Part shown: positions 42,901 through 57,400 of the stretch, piece after piece
Layout: every line of letters starts with the position of its first letter
Position numbering within the stretch: the first letter of the stretch is position 1
Assembly (NCBI GenBank): GCA_032622095.1
Contig: CP136066.1
Coordinates: forward strand, 206,234,978 to 206,298,977
Reading direction: 5' to 3'
Origin: Siphonodentalium dalli
Lineage: Eukaryota; Mollusca; Scaphopoda; Gadilida; Siphonodentaliidae
DNA: 64,000 nucleotides
Notes under the pieces: model-generated
Database searches by the model: none
Told to the model about the DNA's origin: nothing
Seen by the model: only the letters and a program-made list of their open reading frames with translations
Position numbers and translations under genes: made by a program

Positions 42901-45900
42901 CGGATTTCCATTGGGTTTCTGTGGATTTACCTTGGATTCATGTGGATTTCCTTGAGTTCCTGTGGATTTCCTTTGAGATCCTGTGGATTTCCCTTGAGTT
43001 CCTGTGGATTTTCATTGCGTTCATGTGGATTTCCATTGGGTTTCTGTGGATTTTCGTTGCGTTCCTTTGGATTTCCCTTGAGTTCCTGTTGATTTCCATT
43101 GAGTTCCTGTGGATTTCCATTGAGTTCCTGTGGATATCCCTTGAGTTCCTGTGGATTTTCATTGCGTTCATGTGGATTTCCATTGGGATCCTGTGGATTT
43201 TCATTGAGTTCCTGTGGATTTCTCATGGATTCCTGTGGATTTCCCTTGGGTTCTTGTGGATTTCCATTGGGTTCCTGTGGATTTCCCTTGGATTCCTGTG
43301 GATTTCCATTGGGTTCCTGTTGATATCCATTTGGTTCCTGTGGATTTCCCTTGGATTCCTGTGAATTTCCATTGGGTTCCTGTTGATATCCATTGGGTTC
43401 CTGTTGATTTCCCTTGAGTTCCTGTGGATTTCCCTTGGATTCCTGTGAATTTCCATTGGGTTCCTGTTGATATCCATTGGGTTCCTGTGGATTTCCATTG
43501 GGTTCCTGTGGATTTCCCTTCGATTCCTGTGGATTTCCATTGGGTTCCTGTGGATTTCCATTGGATTCCTGTGGATTTCCTTTGAGTTCCTGTGGATTTC
43601 CATTGGGTTCCTGTGGATTTCCCTTGAGTTCCTGTGGATTTCCATTGGGTTCCTGTGGATTTCCATTGGGTTCCTGTGGATTTCCCTTGGATTCCTGTGG
43701 ATTTCACTTGAGTTCCTGTGGATTTCCCTTGGATTACTGTGGATTTCCCTTGAGTTCCTGTGGATTTCCCTTGGATTACTGTGGATTTCCCTTGAGTTCC
43801 TGTGAATTTCCATTGGGTTCCTGTGGATTTCCCTTGAGTTCCTGTGGATTTCCATTTGGTTCCTATGGATTTCCCTTGGATTCCTGTGGATTTCCCTTGA
43901 GTTCCTGTGGATTTCCCTTGAGTTCCTGTGTATTTCCATTGGGTTCCTGTGGATTTCCCTTGGGTTCCTGTTTATTTCCCTTGGATGCCTGTGGTTTTTC
44001 ATTGGGGTTCTGTTTATTTCCCTTGAGTTCCTGTGGATTTCCATTGGGTTCATGTGGATATCCCTTGGATTAATGTTGATTTCCCTTGAGTTCCTGTGGA
44101 TTTCCCTTGAGTTCCTGTGGATTTCCCTTGGGTTCCTGTTGATTTCCATTGGATTTCTGTGGATTTCCCTTGAGTTCCTGTGGATTTCCCTTGGGTTCCT
44201 GTTGATTTCCATTGGGTTTCTGTGGATTTCCCTTGAGTTCCTGTTGATTTCCATTGGGTTTCTGTGGATTTCCCTTGAGTTCCTGTGGATTTCCATTGGG
44301 TTTCTGTAGATTTCCCTTGAGTTCCTGTAGATTTCCCTTGAGTTCCTGTGGATTTCCGTTGAGTTCCTGTGGATTTCCATTGGGTTCCTGTGGATTTCCA
44401 TTGGGTTCCTGTGGATTTCCATTGGGTTCCTGTGGATTTCCCTTGAGTTCCTGTGGATTTCCGTTGAGTTCCTGTGGATTTCCCTTGAGTTCCTGTGGAT
44501 TTCCATTGGGTTCCTGTGGATTTCCATTGGGTTCCTGTGGATTTCCATTGGGTTCCTGTGGATTTCCATTGGGTTCCTGTGGATTTCCATTGGGTTCCTG
44601 TGGATTTCCATTGGGTTCCTGTGGATTTCCATTGGGTTCCTGTGGATTTCCATTTGGTTCCTGTGGATTTCCATTGGGTTCCTGTGGATTTCCATTGGGT
44701 TCCTGTGGATTTCCATTTGGTTCCTGTGGATTTCCATTGGGTTCCTGTGGATTTCCATTGGGTTCCTGTGGATTTCCCTTGGATTCCTGTGGATTTCCCT
44801 TGGGTTCCTGTGGATTTCCATTGGGTTCCTGTGGATTTCCCTTGGGTACCTGTGGATTTCCCTTGAGTTCCTGTAGATTTCCATTGGGTTCATGTGGATA
44901 TCCCTTGGATTAATGTTGATTTCCCTTGAGTTCCTGTGTATTTCCCTTGGATTCCTGTGTATTTCCATTGCGTTCCTGTGGATTTCCATTGGGTTCCTGT
45001 GGATTTCCCTTGGATTCCTGTGGATTTCCCTTGGATTAATGTTGATTTCCCTTGAGTTCCTGTGGATTTCCCTTGGATTCCTGTGGATTTCCTCTGAGTT
45101 CATGTGGATTTCCATTGGGTTCCTGTGGATTTCCCTTGAGTTCATGTGGATTTCCATTGGGTTCCTGTGGAATTCCATTGGATTCCTGTGGATTTCCCTT
45201 GTGTTCCTGTGGATTTCCCTTGGATTCCTGTGGATTTCCTTGAGTTCCTGTGGATTTCTATTGGGTTCATGTGGATTTCCATTCGGTTCATGTGGATTTC
45301 CGTTGCGTTCCTGTGGATTTCCATTGGGTTTCTGTGGATTTTCGTTGCGTTCCTTTGGATTTCCCTTGAGTTCCTGTGGATTTCCATTGAGTTCCTGTGG
45401 ATTTTCATTGCGTTCCTGTGGATTTCCAATGGAATCCTGTGGAATTCCTTGAGTTCCTGTGGATTTCCGTTGCGTTTCTGTGGATTTCCGTTGCGTTCCT
45501 TTGGATTTCCCTTGAGTTCCTGTTGATTTCCATTGAGTTCCTGTGGATTTCCCTTGAGTTCCTGTGTATTTCCCTTGAGTTCCTGTGGATTTTCATTGCG
45601 TTCATGTGGATTTCCATTGGGTTCCTGTGGATTTTCATTGCGTTCCTGTGGATTTATCATGGATTCCTGTGGATTTCCCTTGGGTTCTTGTGGATTTCCA
45701 TTGGGTTCCTGTGTATTTCCCTTGAGTTCCTGTGGATTTACCTTGAGATCCTGTGGATTTCCCTTGAGATCCTGTGGATTTCCCTTGAGTTCCTGTGGAT
45801 TTCCCTTGAGATCCTGTTGATTTCCATTGAGTTCCTGTGGATTTCCCTTGAGTTCCTGTGGATTTCCCTTGAGTTCCTGTGGATTTCCCTTGAGTTCCTG

Positions 45901-48576
45901 TGGATTTCTCATGGATTCCTGTGGATTTCCCTTGGGTTCTTGTGGATTTCCATTGGGTTCCTGTGGATTTCCCTTGGATTCCTGTGAATTTTCATTGGGT
46001 TCCTGTTGATATCCCTTGGATTCCTGTGGATTTCCCTTGGATTCCTGTGAATTTCCATTGGGTTCCTGTTGATATCCATTGGGTTCCTGTTGATTTCCCT
46101 TGAGTTCCTGTGGATTTCCCTTGGATTCCTGTGAATTTCCATTGGGTTCCTGTTGATATCCATTGGGTTCCTGTGGATTTCCATTGGGTTCCTGTGGATT
46201 TCCATTGGATTCCTGTGGATTTCCTTTGAGTTCATGTGGATTTCCCTTGAGTTCATGTGGATTTCCCTTGGGTTCATGTGGATTTCCCTTGGATTACTGT
46301 GGATTTACCTTGGGTTCCTGTGGATTTCCCTTGGGTTCCTGTGGATTTCCTTTGAGATCCTGTGGATTTCCATTGGGTATCTGTGGATTTCCTTTGAGAT
46401 CCTGTGGATTTCCCTTGGGTTCCTGTGGATTTCCCTTGGGTTCCTGTGGATTTCCTTTGAGATCCTGTGGATTTCCATTGGGTTTCTGTGGATTTCCTTT
46501 GAGATCCTGTGGATTTCCCTTGGGTTCCTGTGGATTTACCTTGAGTTCCTGCGGATTTCCATTGGGTTTCTGTGGATTTACCTTGGATTCATGTGGATTT
46601 CCTTGAGTTCCTGTGGATTTCCTTTGAGATCCTGTGGATTTCCCTTGAGTTCCTGTGGATTTTCATTGCGTTCATGTGGATTTCCATTGGGTTTCTGTGG
46701 ATTTTCGTTGCGTTCCTTTGGATTTCCCTTGAGTTCCTGTTGATTTCCATTGAGTTCCTGTGGATTTCCATTGAGTTCCTGTGGATTTCCCTTGAGTTCC
46801 TGTGGATTTTCATTGCGTTCATGTGGATTTCCATTGGGATCCTGTGGATTTTCATTGAGTTCCTGTGGATTTCTCATGGATTCCTGTGGATTTCCCTTGG
46901 GTTCTTGTGGATTTCCATTGGGTTCCTGTGGATTTCCATTGGGTTCCTGTGAATTTCCCTTGGATTCCTGTGGATTTCCATTGGGTTCCTGTTGATATCC
47001 ATTTGGTTCCTGTGGATTTCCCTTGGATTCCTGTGAATTTCCATTGGGTTCCTGTTGATATCCATTGGGTTCCTGTTGATTTCCCTTGAGTTCCTGTGGA
47101 TTTCCCTTGGATTCCTGTGAATTTCTATTGGGTTCCTGTTGATATCCATTGGGTTCCTGTGGATTTCCATTGGGTTCCTGTGGATTTCCCTTCGATTCCT
47201 GTGGATTTCCATTGGGTTCCTGTGGATTTCCATTGGGTTCCTGTGGATTTCCATTGGATTCCTGTGGATTTCCTTTGAGTTCCTGTGGATTTCCATTGGG
47301 TTCCTGTAGATTTCCCTTGGATTCCCGTGAATTTCCCTTGAGTTCCTGTAGATTTCCATTGGGTTTCTGTGGATTTACCTTGGATTCATGTGGATTTCCT
47401 TGAGTTCCTGTGGATTTCCTTTGAGATCCTGTGGATTTCCTTGAGTTCCTGTGGATTTTCATTGCGTTCATGTGGATTTCCATTGGGTTTCTGTGGATTT
47501 TCGTTGCGTTCCTTTGGATTTCCCTTGAGTTCCTGTTGATTTCCATTGAGTTCCTGTGGATTTCCATTGAGTTCCTGTGGATTTCCCTTGAGTTCCTGTG
47601 GATTTTCATTGCGTTCATGTGGATTTCCATTGGGTTCCTGTGGATTTTCATTGCGTTCCTGTGGATTTCTCATGGATTCCTGTGGATTTCCCTTGGGTTC
47701 TTGTGGATTTCCATTGGGTTCCTGTGGATTTCCCTTGGATTCCTGTGAATTTCCATTTGGTTCCTGTTGATATCCATTTGGTTCCTGTGGATTTCCCTTG
47801 GATTCCTGTGAATTTCCATTGGGTTCCTGTTGATATCCATTGGGTTCCTGTTGATTTCCCTTGAGTTCCTGTGGATTTCCCTTGGATTCCTGTGAATTTC
47901 CATTGGTTCCTGTGGATTTCCTTTGAGTTCCTGTGGATTTCCATTGGGTTCCTGTGGAATTCCATTGGGTTCCTGTGGATTTCCATTGGGTTCATGTGGA
48001 TTTCCTTTGAGTTCCTGTGGATTTCCCTTGGATTCCTGTGGATTTCCCTTAAGTTCATGTGGATTTCCGTTGGGTTCCTGTGGATTTCCATTGGGTTCCT
48101 GTGGATTTCCCTTGGATTCCTGTGGATTTCCCTTGGGTTCCTGTGGATTTCCTTTGAGTTCCTGTGGATTTCCCTTGAGTTCCTGTGGATTTCCCTTGGA
48201 TTTCTGTGGATTTCCATTGGGTTCCTCTGGATTTCCCTTGGGTTCATGTGGATTTCCATAGGGTTCATGTGGATTTCCCTTGGATTCCTGTGGATTTCCC
48301 TTGGGTTCCTGTGGATTTCCCTTGGATTCCTGTGGATTTCCATTGGATTCCTGTGGATTTCCATTGGGTTCATGTGGATTTCCCTTGAGTTCCTGTGTAT
48401 TTCCATTGGGTTCCTATGGATTTCCCTTGGATTCCTGTGGATTTCCCTTGAGTTCCTGTGGATTTCCCTTGGATTACTGTGTATTTCCCTTGAGTTCCTG
48501 TGGATTTCCCTTGGATTCCTGTGGATTTCCCTTGAGTTCCTGTGGATTTCCATTGGGTTCCTGTGGATTTCCCTTG

Positions 48577-48986
48577 GGTGAGAGCTTTCCGATGAATGGC
48601 AACAAGCCATATTTCCGACTAAATCCTGAAAAGTTACCCATAATTCTGCTATGTTTAAGGAGTCCATTACTTAGGACATTACTGTACCAGCCACCTCCCT
48701 ACCTGCATGACCGGGACCGTTGAGTACCGATATCATTTCCGGTGTCCTTGTGCATGTGCACTTGATTAGCTGGATAAGTTTACCCCCCATCGCCCCTCGT
48801 CAATTAAAAGTACTCAATCCGAGTCGATGGTCCCAAGTATCATCAGATTCCATCAATTACAACATTTTTTTAAATGCCGATTCAGTTATCACAATCGATT
48901 AATTTCGTTAAAATAATGCTAACCAGTCAACTATGGTTCATCAAAAACAAAAACAACATTTCTTTAAATGCCGCTTCAGTTATCAG
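48577..48986 (+). repeat. Satellite island 3
   Basis: Near-identical to island 2. It lies 12.0 kb further on and is followed by the same order of 21-bp variants as after island 2. Confidence 0.95.
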
Positions 48987-51019
48987 GTTCCTGTGGATTT
49001 CCCTTGAGTTCCTGTGGATTTCCCTTGAGTTCCTGTGGATTTCCATTGGGTTCCTGTGGATTTCCATTGGGTTCATGTGGATTTCCCTTGGATTCCTGTG
49101 GATTTCACTTGAGTTCCTGTGGATTTCCCTTGGATTACTGTGGATTTCCATTGAGTTCCTGTGGATTTCCCTTGGATTACTGTGGATTTCCCTTGAGTTC
49201 CTGTGAATTTCCATTGGGTTCCTGTGGATTTCCCTTGAGTTCCTGTGGATTTCCATTGGGTTCCTATGGATTTCCCTTGGATTCCTGTGGATTTCACTTG
49301 AGTTCCTGTGGATTTCCCTTGAGTTCCTGTGTATTTCCATTGGGTTCCTGTGGATTTCCCTTGGGTTCCTGTTTATTTCCCTTGGATGCCTGTGGTTTTT
49401 CATTGGGGTTCTGTTTATTTCCCATGAGTTCCTGTGGATTTCCATTGGGTTCATGTGGATATCCCTTGGATTAATGTTGATTTCCCTTGAGTTCCTGTGG
49501 ATTTCCCTTGAGTTCCTGTGGATTTCCCTTGGGTTCCTGTTGATTTCCATTGGGTTTCTGTGGATTTCCCTTGAGTTCCTGTGGATTTCCCTTGGGTTCC
49601 TGTGGATTTCCATTGGGTTCCTGTGGATTTCCCTTCGATTCCTGTGGATTTCCATTGGGTTCCTGTGGATTTCCATTGGGTTCCTGTGGATTTCCATTGG
49701 ATTCCTGTGGATTTCCTTTGAGTTCCTGTGGATTTCCATTGGGTTCCTGTAGATTTCCCTTGGATTCCCGTGAATTTCCCTTGAGTTCCTGTAGATTTCC
49801 ATTGGGTTTCTGTGGATTTACCTTGGATTCATGTGGATTTCCTTGAGTTCCTGTGGATTTCCTTTGAGATCCTGTGGATTTCCTTGAGTTCCTGTGGATT
49901 TTCATTGCGTTCATGTGGATTTCCATTGGGTTTCTGTGGATTTTCGTTGCGTTCCTTTGGATTTCCCTTGAGTTCCTGTTGATTTCCATTGAGTTCCTGT
50001 GGATTTCCATTGAGTTCCTGTGGATTTCCCTTGAGTTCCTGTGGATTTTCATTGCGTTCATGTGGATTTCCATTGGGTTCCTGTGGATTTTCATTGCGTT
50101 CCTGTGGATTTCTCATGGATTCCTGTGGATTTCCCTTGGGTTCTTGTGGATTTCCATTGGGTTCCTGTGGATTTCCCTTGGATTCCTGTGAATTTCCATT
50201 TGGTTCCTGTTGATATCCATTTGGTTCCTGTGGATTTCCCTTGGATTCCTGTGAATTTCCATTGGGTTCCTGTTGATATCCATTGGGTTCCTGTTGATTT
50301 CCCTTGAGTTCCTGTGGATTTCCCTTGGATTCCTGTGAATTTCCATTGGTTCCTGTGGATTTCCTTTGAGTTCCTGTGGATTTCCATTGGGTTCCTGTGG
50401 AATTCCATTGGGTTCCTGTGGATTTCCATTGGGTTCATGTGGATTTCCTTTGAGTTCCTGTGGATTTCCCTTGGATTCCTGTGGATTTCCCTTAAGTTCA
50501 TGTGGATTTCCGTTGGGTTCCTGTGGATTTCCATTGGGTTCCTGTGGATTTCCCTTGGATTCCTGTGGATTTCCCTTGGGTTCCTGTGGATTTCCTTTGA
50601 GTTCCTGTGGATTTCCCTTGAGTTCCTGTGGATTTCCCTTGGATTTCTGTGGATTTCCATTGGGTTCCTCTGGATTTCCCTTGGGTTCATGTGGATTTCC
50701 ATAGGGTTCATGTGGATTTCCCTTGGATTCCTGTGGATTTCCCTTGGGTTCCTGTGGATTTCCCTTGGATTCCTGTGGATTTCCATTGGATTCCTGTGGA
50801 TTTCCATTGGGTTCATGTGGATTTCCCTTGAGTTCCTGTGTATTTCCATTGGGTTCCTATGGATTTCCCTTGGATTCCTGTGGATTTCCCTTGAGTTCCT
50901 GTGGATTTCCCTTGGATTACTGTGTATTTCCCTTGAGTTCCTGTGGATTTCCCTTGGATTCCTGTGGATTTCCCTTGAGTTCCTGTGGATTTCCATTGGG
51001 TTCCTGTGGATTTCCCTTG

Positions 51020-51429
51020 GGTGAGAGCTTTCCGATGAATGGCAACAAGCCATATTTCCGACTAAATCCTGAAAAGTTACCCATAATTCTGCTATGTTTA
51101 AGGAGTCCATTACTTAGGACATTACTGTACCAGCCACCTCCCTACCTGCATGACCGGGACCGTTGAGTACCGATATCATTTCCGGTGTCCTTGTGCATGT
51201 GCACTTGATTAGCTGGATAAGTTTACCCCCCATCGCCCCTCGTCAATTAAAAGTACTCAATCCGAGTCGATGGTCCCAAGTATCATCAGATTCCATCAAT
51301 TACAACATTTTTTTAAATGCCGATTCAGTTATCACAATCGATTAATTTCGTTAAAATAATGCTAACCAGTCAACTATGGTTCATCAAAAACAAAAACAAC
51401 ATTTCTTTAAATGCCGCTTCAGTTATCAG
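51020..51429 (+). repeat. Satellite island 4
   Basis: Near-identical to islands 2 and 3. It is 2,443 bp after island 3, with the intervening array duplicated. Confidence 0.95.
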
Positions 51430-54400
51430 GTTCCTGTGGATTTCCCTTGAGTTCCTGTGGATTTCCCTTGAGTTCCTGTGGATTTCCATTGGGTTCCTGT
51501 GGATTTCCATTGGGTTCATGTGGATTTCCCTTGGATTCCTGTGGATTTCACTTGAGTTCCTGTGGATTTCCCTTGGATTACTGTGGATTTCCATTGAGTT
51601 CCTGTGGATTTCCCTTGGATTACTGTGGATTTCCCTTGAGTTCCTGTGAATTTCCATTGGGTTCCTGTGGATTTCCCTTGAGTTCCTGTGGATTTCCATT
51701 GGGTTCCTATGGATTTCCCTTGGATTCCTGTGGATTTCCCTTGAGTTCCTGTGGATTTCCCTTGAGTTCCTGTGTATTTCCATTGGGTTCCTGTGGATTT
51801 CCCTTGGGTTCCTGTTTATTTCCCTTGGATGCCTGTGGTTTTTCATTGGGGTTCTGTTTATTTCCCATGAGTTCCTGTGGATTTCCATTGGGTTCATGTG
51901 GATATCCCTTGGATTAATGTTGATTTCCCTTGAGTTCCTGTGGATTTCCCTTGAGTTCCTGTGGATTTCCCTTGGGTTCCTGTTGATTTCCATTGGGTTT
52001 CTGTGGATTTCCCTTGAGTTCCTGTGGATTTCCCTTGGGTTCCTGTGGATTTCCATTGGGTTTCTGTGGATTTCCCTTGAGTTCCTGTGGATTTCCCTTG
52101 AGTTCCTGTGTATTTCCATTGAGTTCCTGTGGATTTCCATTGGGTTCCTGTGGATTTCCATTGGGTTCCTGTGGATTTCCATTGGGTTCCTGTGGATTTC
52201 CATTGGGTTCCTGTGGATTTCCATTGGGTTCCTGTGGATTTCCATTGGGTTCCTGTGGATTTCCATTGGGTTCCTGTGGATTTCCATTGGGTTCCTGTGG
52301 ATTTCCATTGGGTTCCTGTGGATTTCCATTGGGTTCCTGTGGATTTCCATTGGGTTCCTGTGGATTTCCATTGGGTTCCTGTGGATTTCCATTGGGTTCC
52401 TGTGGATTTCCCTTGGATTCCTGTGGATTTCCCTTGGGTTCCTGTGGATTTCCTTTGGGTTCCTGTGGATTTCCCTTGGGTACCTGTGGATTTCCCTTGA
52501 GTTCCTGTGGATTTCCATTGGGTTCATGTGGATATCCCTTGGATTAATGTTGATTTCCCTTGAGTTCCTGTGTATTTCCCTTGAGTTACTGTGGATTTCC
52601 ATTGGGTTCATGTGGATATCCCTTGGATTAATGTTGATTTCCCTTGAGTTCCTGTGTATTTCCCTTGGATTCCTGTGTATTTCCATTGCGTTCCTGTGGA
52701 TTTCCATTGGGTTCCTGTGGATTTCCCTTGGATTCCTGTGGATTTCCCTTGGATTAATGTTGATTTCCCTTGAGTTCCTGTGGATTTCCCTTGGATTCCT
52801 GTGGATTTCCTCTGAGTTTCTGTGGATTCCATTGGGTTCCTGTGGATTTCCCTTGAGTTCATGTGGATTTCCATTGGGTTCCTGTGGAATTCCATTGGAT
52901 TCCTGTGGATTTCCCTTGTGTTCCTGTGGATTTCCCTTGGATTCCTGTGGATTTCCTTGAGTTCCTGTGGATTTCTATTGGGTTCATGTGGATTTCCATT
53001 CGGTTCATGTGGATTTCCGTTGCGTTCCTGTGGATTTCCATTGGGTTTCTGTGGATTTTCGTTGCGTTCCTTTGGATTTCCCTTGAGTTCCTGTGGATTT
53101 CCATTGAGTTCCTGTGGATGTTCATTGCGTTCCTGTGGATTTCCAATGGAATCCTGTGGAATTCCTTGAGTTCCTGTGGATTTCCGTTGCGTTTCTGTGG
53201 ATTTCCGTTGCGTTCCTTTGGATTTCCCTTGAGTTCCTGTTGATTTCCATTGAGTTCCTGTGGATTTCCCTTGAGTTCCTGTGTATTTCCCTTGAGTTCC
53301 TGTGGATTTTCATTGCGTTCATGTGGATTTCCATTGGGTTCCTGTGGATTTTCATTGCGTTCCTGTGGATTTATCATGGATTCCTGTGGATTTCCCTTGG
53401 GTTCTTGTGGATTTCCATTGGGTTCCTGTGGATTTCCCTTGAGTTCCTGTGGATTTACCTTGAGTTCCTGTGGATTTCCCTTGAGATCCTGTGGATTTCC
53501 CTAGAGTTCCTGTGGATTTCCCTTGAGATCCTGTTGATTTCCATTGAGTTCCTGTGGATTTCCCTTGAGTTCCTGTGGATTTCCATTGAGTTCCTGTGGA
53601 TTTCCCTTGAGTTCCTGTGGATTTCTCATGGATTCCTGTGGATTTCCCTTGGGTTCTTGTGGATTTCCATTGGGTTCCTGTGGATTTCCCTTGGATTCCT
53701 GTGAATTTTCATTGGGTTCCTGTTGATATCCCTTGGATTCCTGTGGATTTCCCTTGGATTCCTGTGAATTTCCATTGGGTTCCTGTTGATATCCATTGGG
53801 TTCCTGTTGATTTCCCTTGAGTTCCTGTGGATTTCCCTTGGATTCCTGTGAATTTCCATTGGGTTCCTGTTGATATCCATTGGGTTCCTGTGGATTTCCA
53901 TTGGGTTCCTGTGGATTTCCATTGGATTCCTGTGGATTTCCTTTGAGTTCATGTGGATTTCCCTTGAGTTCATGTGGATTTCCCTTGGGTTCATGTGGAT
54001 TTCCCTTGGATTACTGTGGATTTACCTTGGGTTCCTGTGGATTTCCCTTGGGTTCCTGTGGATTTCCTTTGAGATCCTGTGGATTTCCATTGGGTATCTG
54101 TGGATTTCCTTTGAGATCCTGTGGATTTCCCTTGGGTTCCTGTGGATTTCCCTTGGGTTCCTGTGGATTTCCTTTGAGATCCTGTGGATTTCCATTGGGT
54201 TTCTGTGGATTTCCTTTGAGATCCTGTGGATTTCCCTTGGGTTCCTGTGGATTTACCTTGAGTTCCTGCGGATTTCCATTGGGTTTCTGTGGATTTACCT
54301 TGGATTCATGTGGATTTCCTTGAGTTCCTGTGGATTTCCTTTGAGATCCTGTGGATTTCCCTTGAGTTCCTGTGGATTTTCATTGCGTTCATGTGGATTT

Positions 54401-57400
54401 CCATTGGGTTTCTGTGGATTTTCGTTGCGTTCCTTTGGATTTCCCTTGAGTTCCTGTTGATTTCCATTGAGTTCCTGTGGATTTCCATTGAGTTCCTGTG
54501 GATTTCCCTTGAGTTCCTGTGGATTTTCATTGCGTTCATGTGGATTTCCATTGGGATCCTGTGGATTTTCATTGAGTTCCTGTGGATTTCTCATGGATTC
54601 CTGTGGATTTCCCTTGGGTTCTTGTGGATTTCCATTGGGTTCCTGTGGATTTCCCTTGGATTCCTGTGGATTTCCATTGGGTTCCTGTTGATATCCATTT
54701 GGTTCCTGTGGATTTCCCTTGGATTCCTGTGAATTTCCATTGGGTTCCTGTTGATATCCATTGGGTTCCTGTTGATTTCCCTTGAGTTCCTGTGGATTTC
54801 CCTTGGATTCCTGTGAATTTCCATTGGGTTCCTGTTGATATCCATTGGGTTCCTGTGGATTTCCATTGGGTTCCTGTGGATTTCCCTTCGATTCCTGTGG
54901 ATTTCCATTGGGTTCCTGTGGATTTCCATTGGATTCCTGTGGATTTCCTTTGAGTTCCTGTGGATTTCCATTGGGTTCCTGTGGATTTTCCTTGAGTTCC
55001 TGTGGATTTCCATTGGGTTCCTGTGGATTTCCATTGGGTTCCTGTGGATTTCCCTTGGATTCCTGTGGATTTCACTTGAGTTCCTGTGGATTTCCCTTGG
55101 ATTACTGTGGATTTCCCTTGAGTTCCTGTGGATTTCCCTTGGATTACTGTGGATTTCCCTTGAGTTCCTGTGAATTTCCATTGGGTTCCTGTGGATTTCC
55201 CTTGAGTTCCTGTGGATTTCCATTTGGTTCCTATGGATTTTCCTTGGATTCCTGTGGATTTCCCTTGAGTTCCTGTGGATTTCCCTTGAGTTCCTGTGTA
55301 TTTCCATTGGGTTCCTGTGGATTTCCCTTGGGTTCCTGTTTATTTCCCTTGGATGCCTGTGGTTTTTCATTGGGGTTCTGTTTATTTCCCTTGAGTTCCT
55401 GTGGATTTCCATTGGGTTCATGTGGATATCCCTTGGATTAATGTTGATTTCCCTTGAGTTCCTGTGGATTTCCCTTGAGTTCCTGTGGATTTCCCTTGGG
55501 TTCCTGTTGATTTCCATTGGGTTTCTGTGGATTTCCCTTGAGTTCCTGTGGATTTCCCTTGGGTTCCTGTGGATTTCCATTGGGTTTCTGTGGATTTCCC
55601 TTGAGTTCCTGTGGATTTCCATTGGGTTTCTGTAGATTTCCCTTGAGTTCCTGTAGATTTCCCTTGAGTTCCTGTGGATTTCCGTTGAGTTCCTGTGGAT
55701 TTCCCTTGAGTTCCTGTGGATTTCCATTGGGTTCCTGTGGATTTCCATTGGGTTCCTGTGGATTTCCATTGGGTTCCTGTGGATTTCCATTGGGTTCCTG
55801 TGGATTTCCATTGGGTTCCTGTGGATTTCCATTGGGTTCCTGTGGATTTCCATTGGGTTCCTGTGGATTTCCATTGGGTTCCTGTGGATTTCCATTGGGT
55901 TCCTGTGGATTTCCATTGGGTTCCTGTGGATTTCCATTGGGTTCCTGTGGATTTCCATTGGGTTCTTGTGGATTTCCATTGGGTTCCTGTGTATTTCCAT
56001 TGGGTTCCTGTGGATTTCCATTGGGTTCCTGTGGATTTCCCTTGGATTCCTGTGGATTTCCCTTGGGTTCCTGTGGATTTCCATTGGGTTCCTGTGGATT
56101 TCCCTTGGGTACCTGTGGATTTCCCTTGAGTTCCTGTAGATTTCCATTGGGTTCATGTGGATATCCCTTGGATTAATGTTGATTTCCCTTGAGTTCCTGT
56201 GTATTTCCCTTGGATTCCTGTGTATTTCCATTGCGTTCCTGTGGATTTCCATTGGGTTCCTGTGGATTTCCCTTGGATTCCTGTGGATTTCCCTTGGATT
56301 AATGTTGATTTCCCTTGAGTTCCTGTGGATTTCCCTTGGATTCCTGTGGATTTCCTCTGAGTTTCTGTGGATTCCATTGGGTTCCTGTGGATTTCCCTTG
56401 AGTTCATGTGGATTTCCATTGGGTTCCTGTGGAATTCCATTTGATTCCTGTGGATTTCCCTTGTGTTCCTGTGGATTTCCCTTGGATTCCTGTGGATTTC
56501 CTTGAGTTCCTGTGGATTTCTATTGGGTTCATGTGGATTTCCATTCGGTTCATGTGGATTTCCGTTGCGTTCCTGTGGATTTCCATTGGGTTTCTGTGGA
56601 TTTTCGTTTCGTTCCTTTGGATTTCCCTTGAGTTCCTGTGGATTTCCATTGAGTTCCTGTGGATTTTCATTGCGTTCCTGTGGATTTCCAATGGAATCCT
56701 GTGGAATTCCTTGAGTTCCTGTGGATTTCCGTTGCGTTTCTGTGGATTTCCGTTGCGTTCCTTTGGATTTCCCTTGAGTTCCTGTTGATTTCCATTGAGT
56801 TCCTGTGGATTTCCCTTGAGTTCCTGTGTATCTCCCTTGAGTTCCTGTGGATTTTCATTGCGTTCATGTGGATTTCCATTGGGTTCCTGTGGATTTTCAT
56901 TGCGTTCCTGTGGATTTATCATGGATTCCTGTGGATTTCCATTGAGTTCCTGTGGATTTTCATTGGGTTCTTGTGGATTTCCATTGGGTTCCTGTGGATT
57001 TCCCTTGAGTTCCTGTGGATTTCCATTGAGTTCCTGTGGATTTTCATTGGGTTCTTGTGGATTTCCATTGGGTTCCTGTGGATTTCCCTTGAGTTCCTGT
57101 GGATTTACCTTGAGATCCTGTGGATTTCCCTTGAGATCCTGTGGATTTCCCTTGAGTTCCTGTGGATTTCCCTTGAGATCCTGTTGATTTCCATTGAGTT
57201 CCTGTGGATTTCCCTTGAGTTCCTGTGGATTTCCCTTGAGTTCCTGTGGATTTCCCTTGAGTTCCTGTGGATTTCTCATGGATTCCTGTGGATTTCCCTT
57301 GGGTTCTTGTGGATTTCCATTGGGTTCCTGTGGATTTCCCTTCGATTCCTGTGAATTTTCATTGGGTTCCTGTTGATATCCCTTGGATTCCTGTGGATTT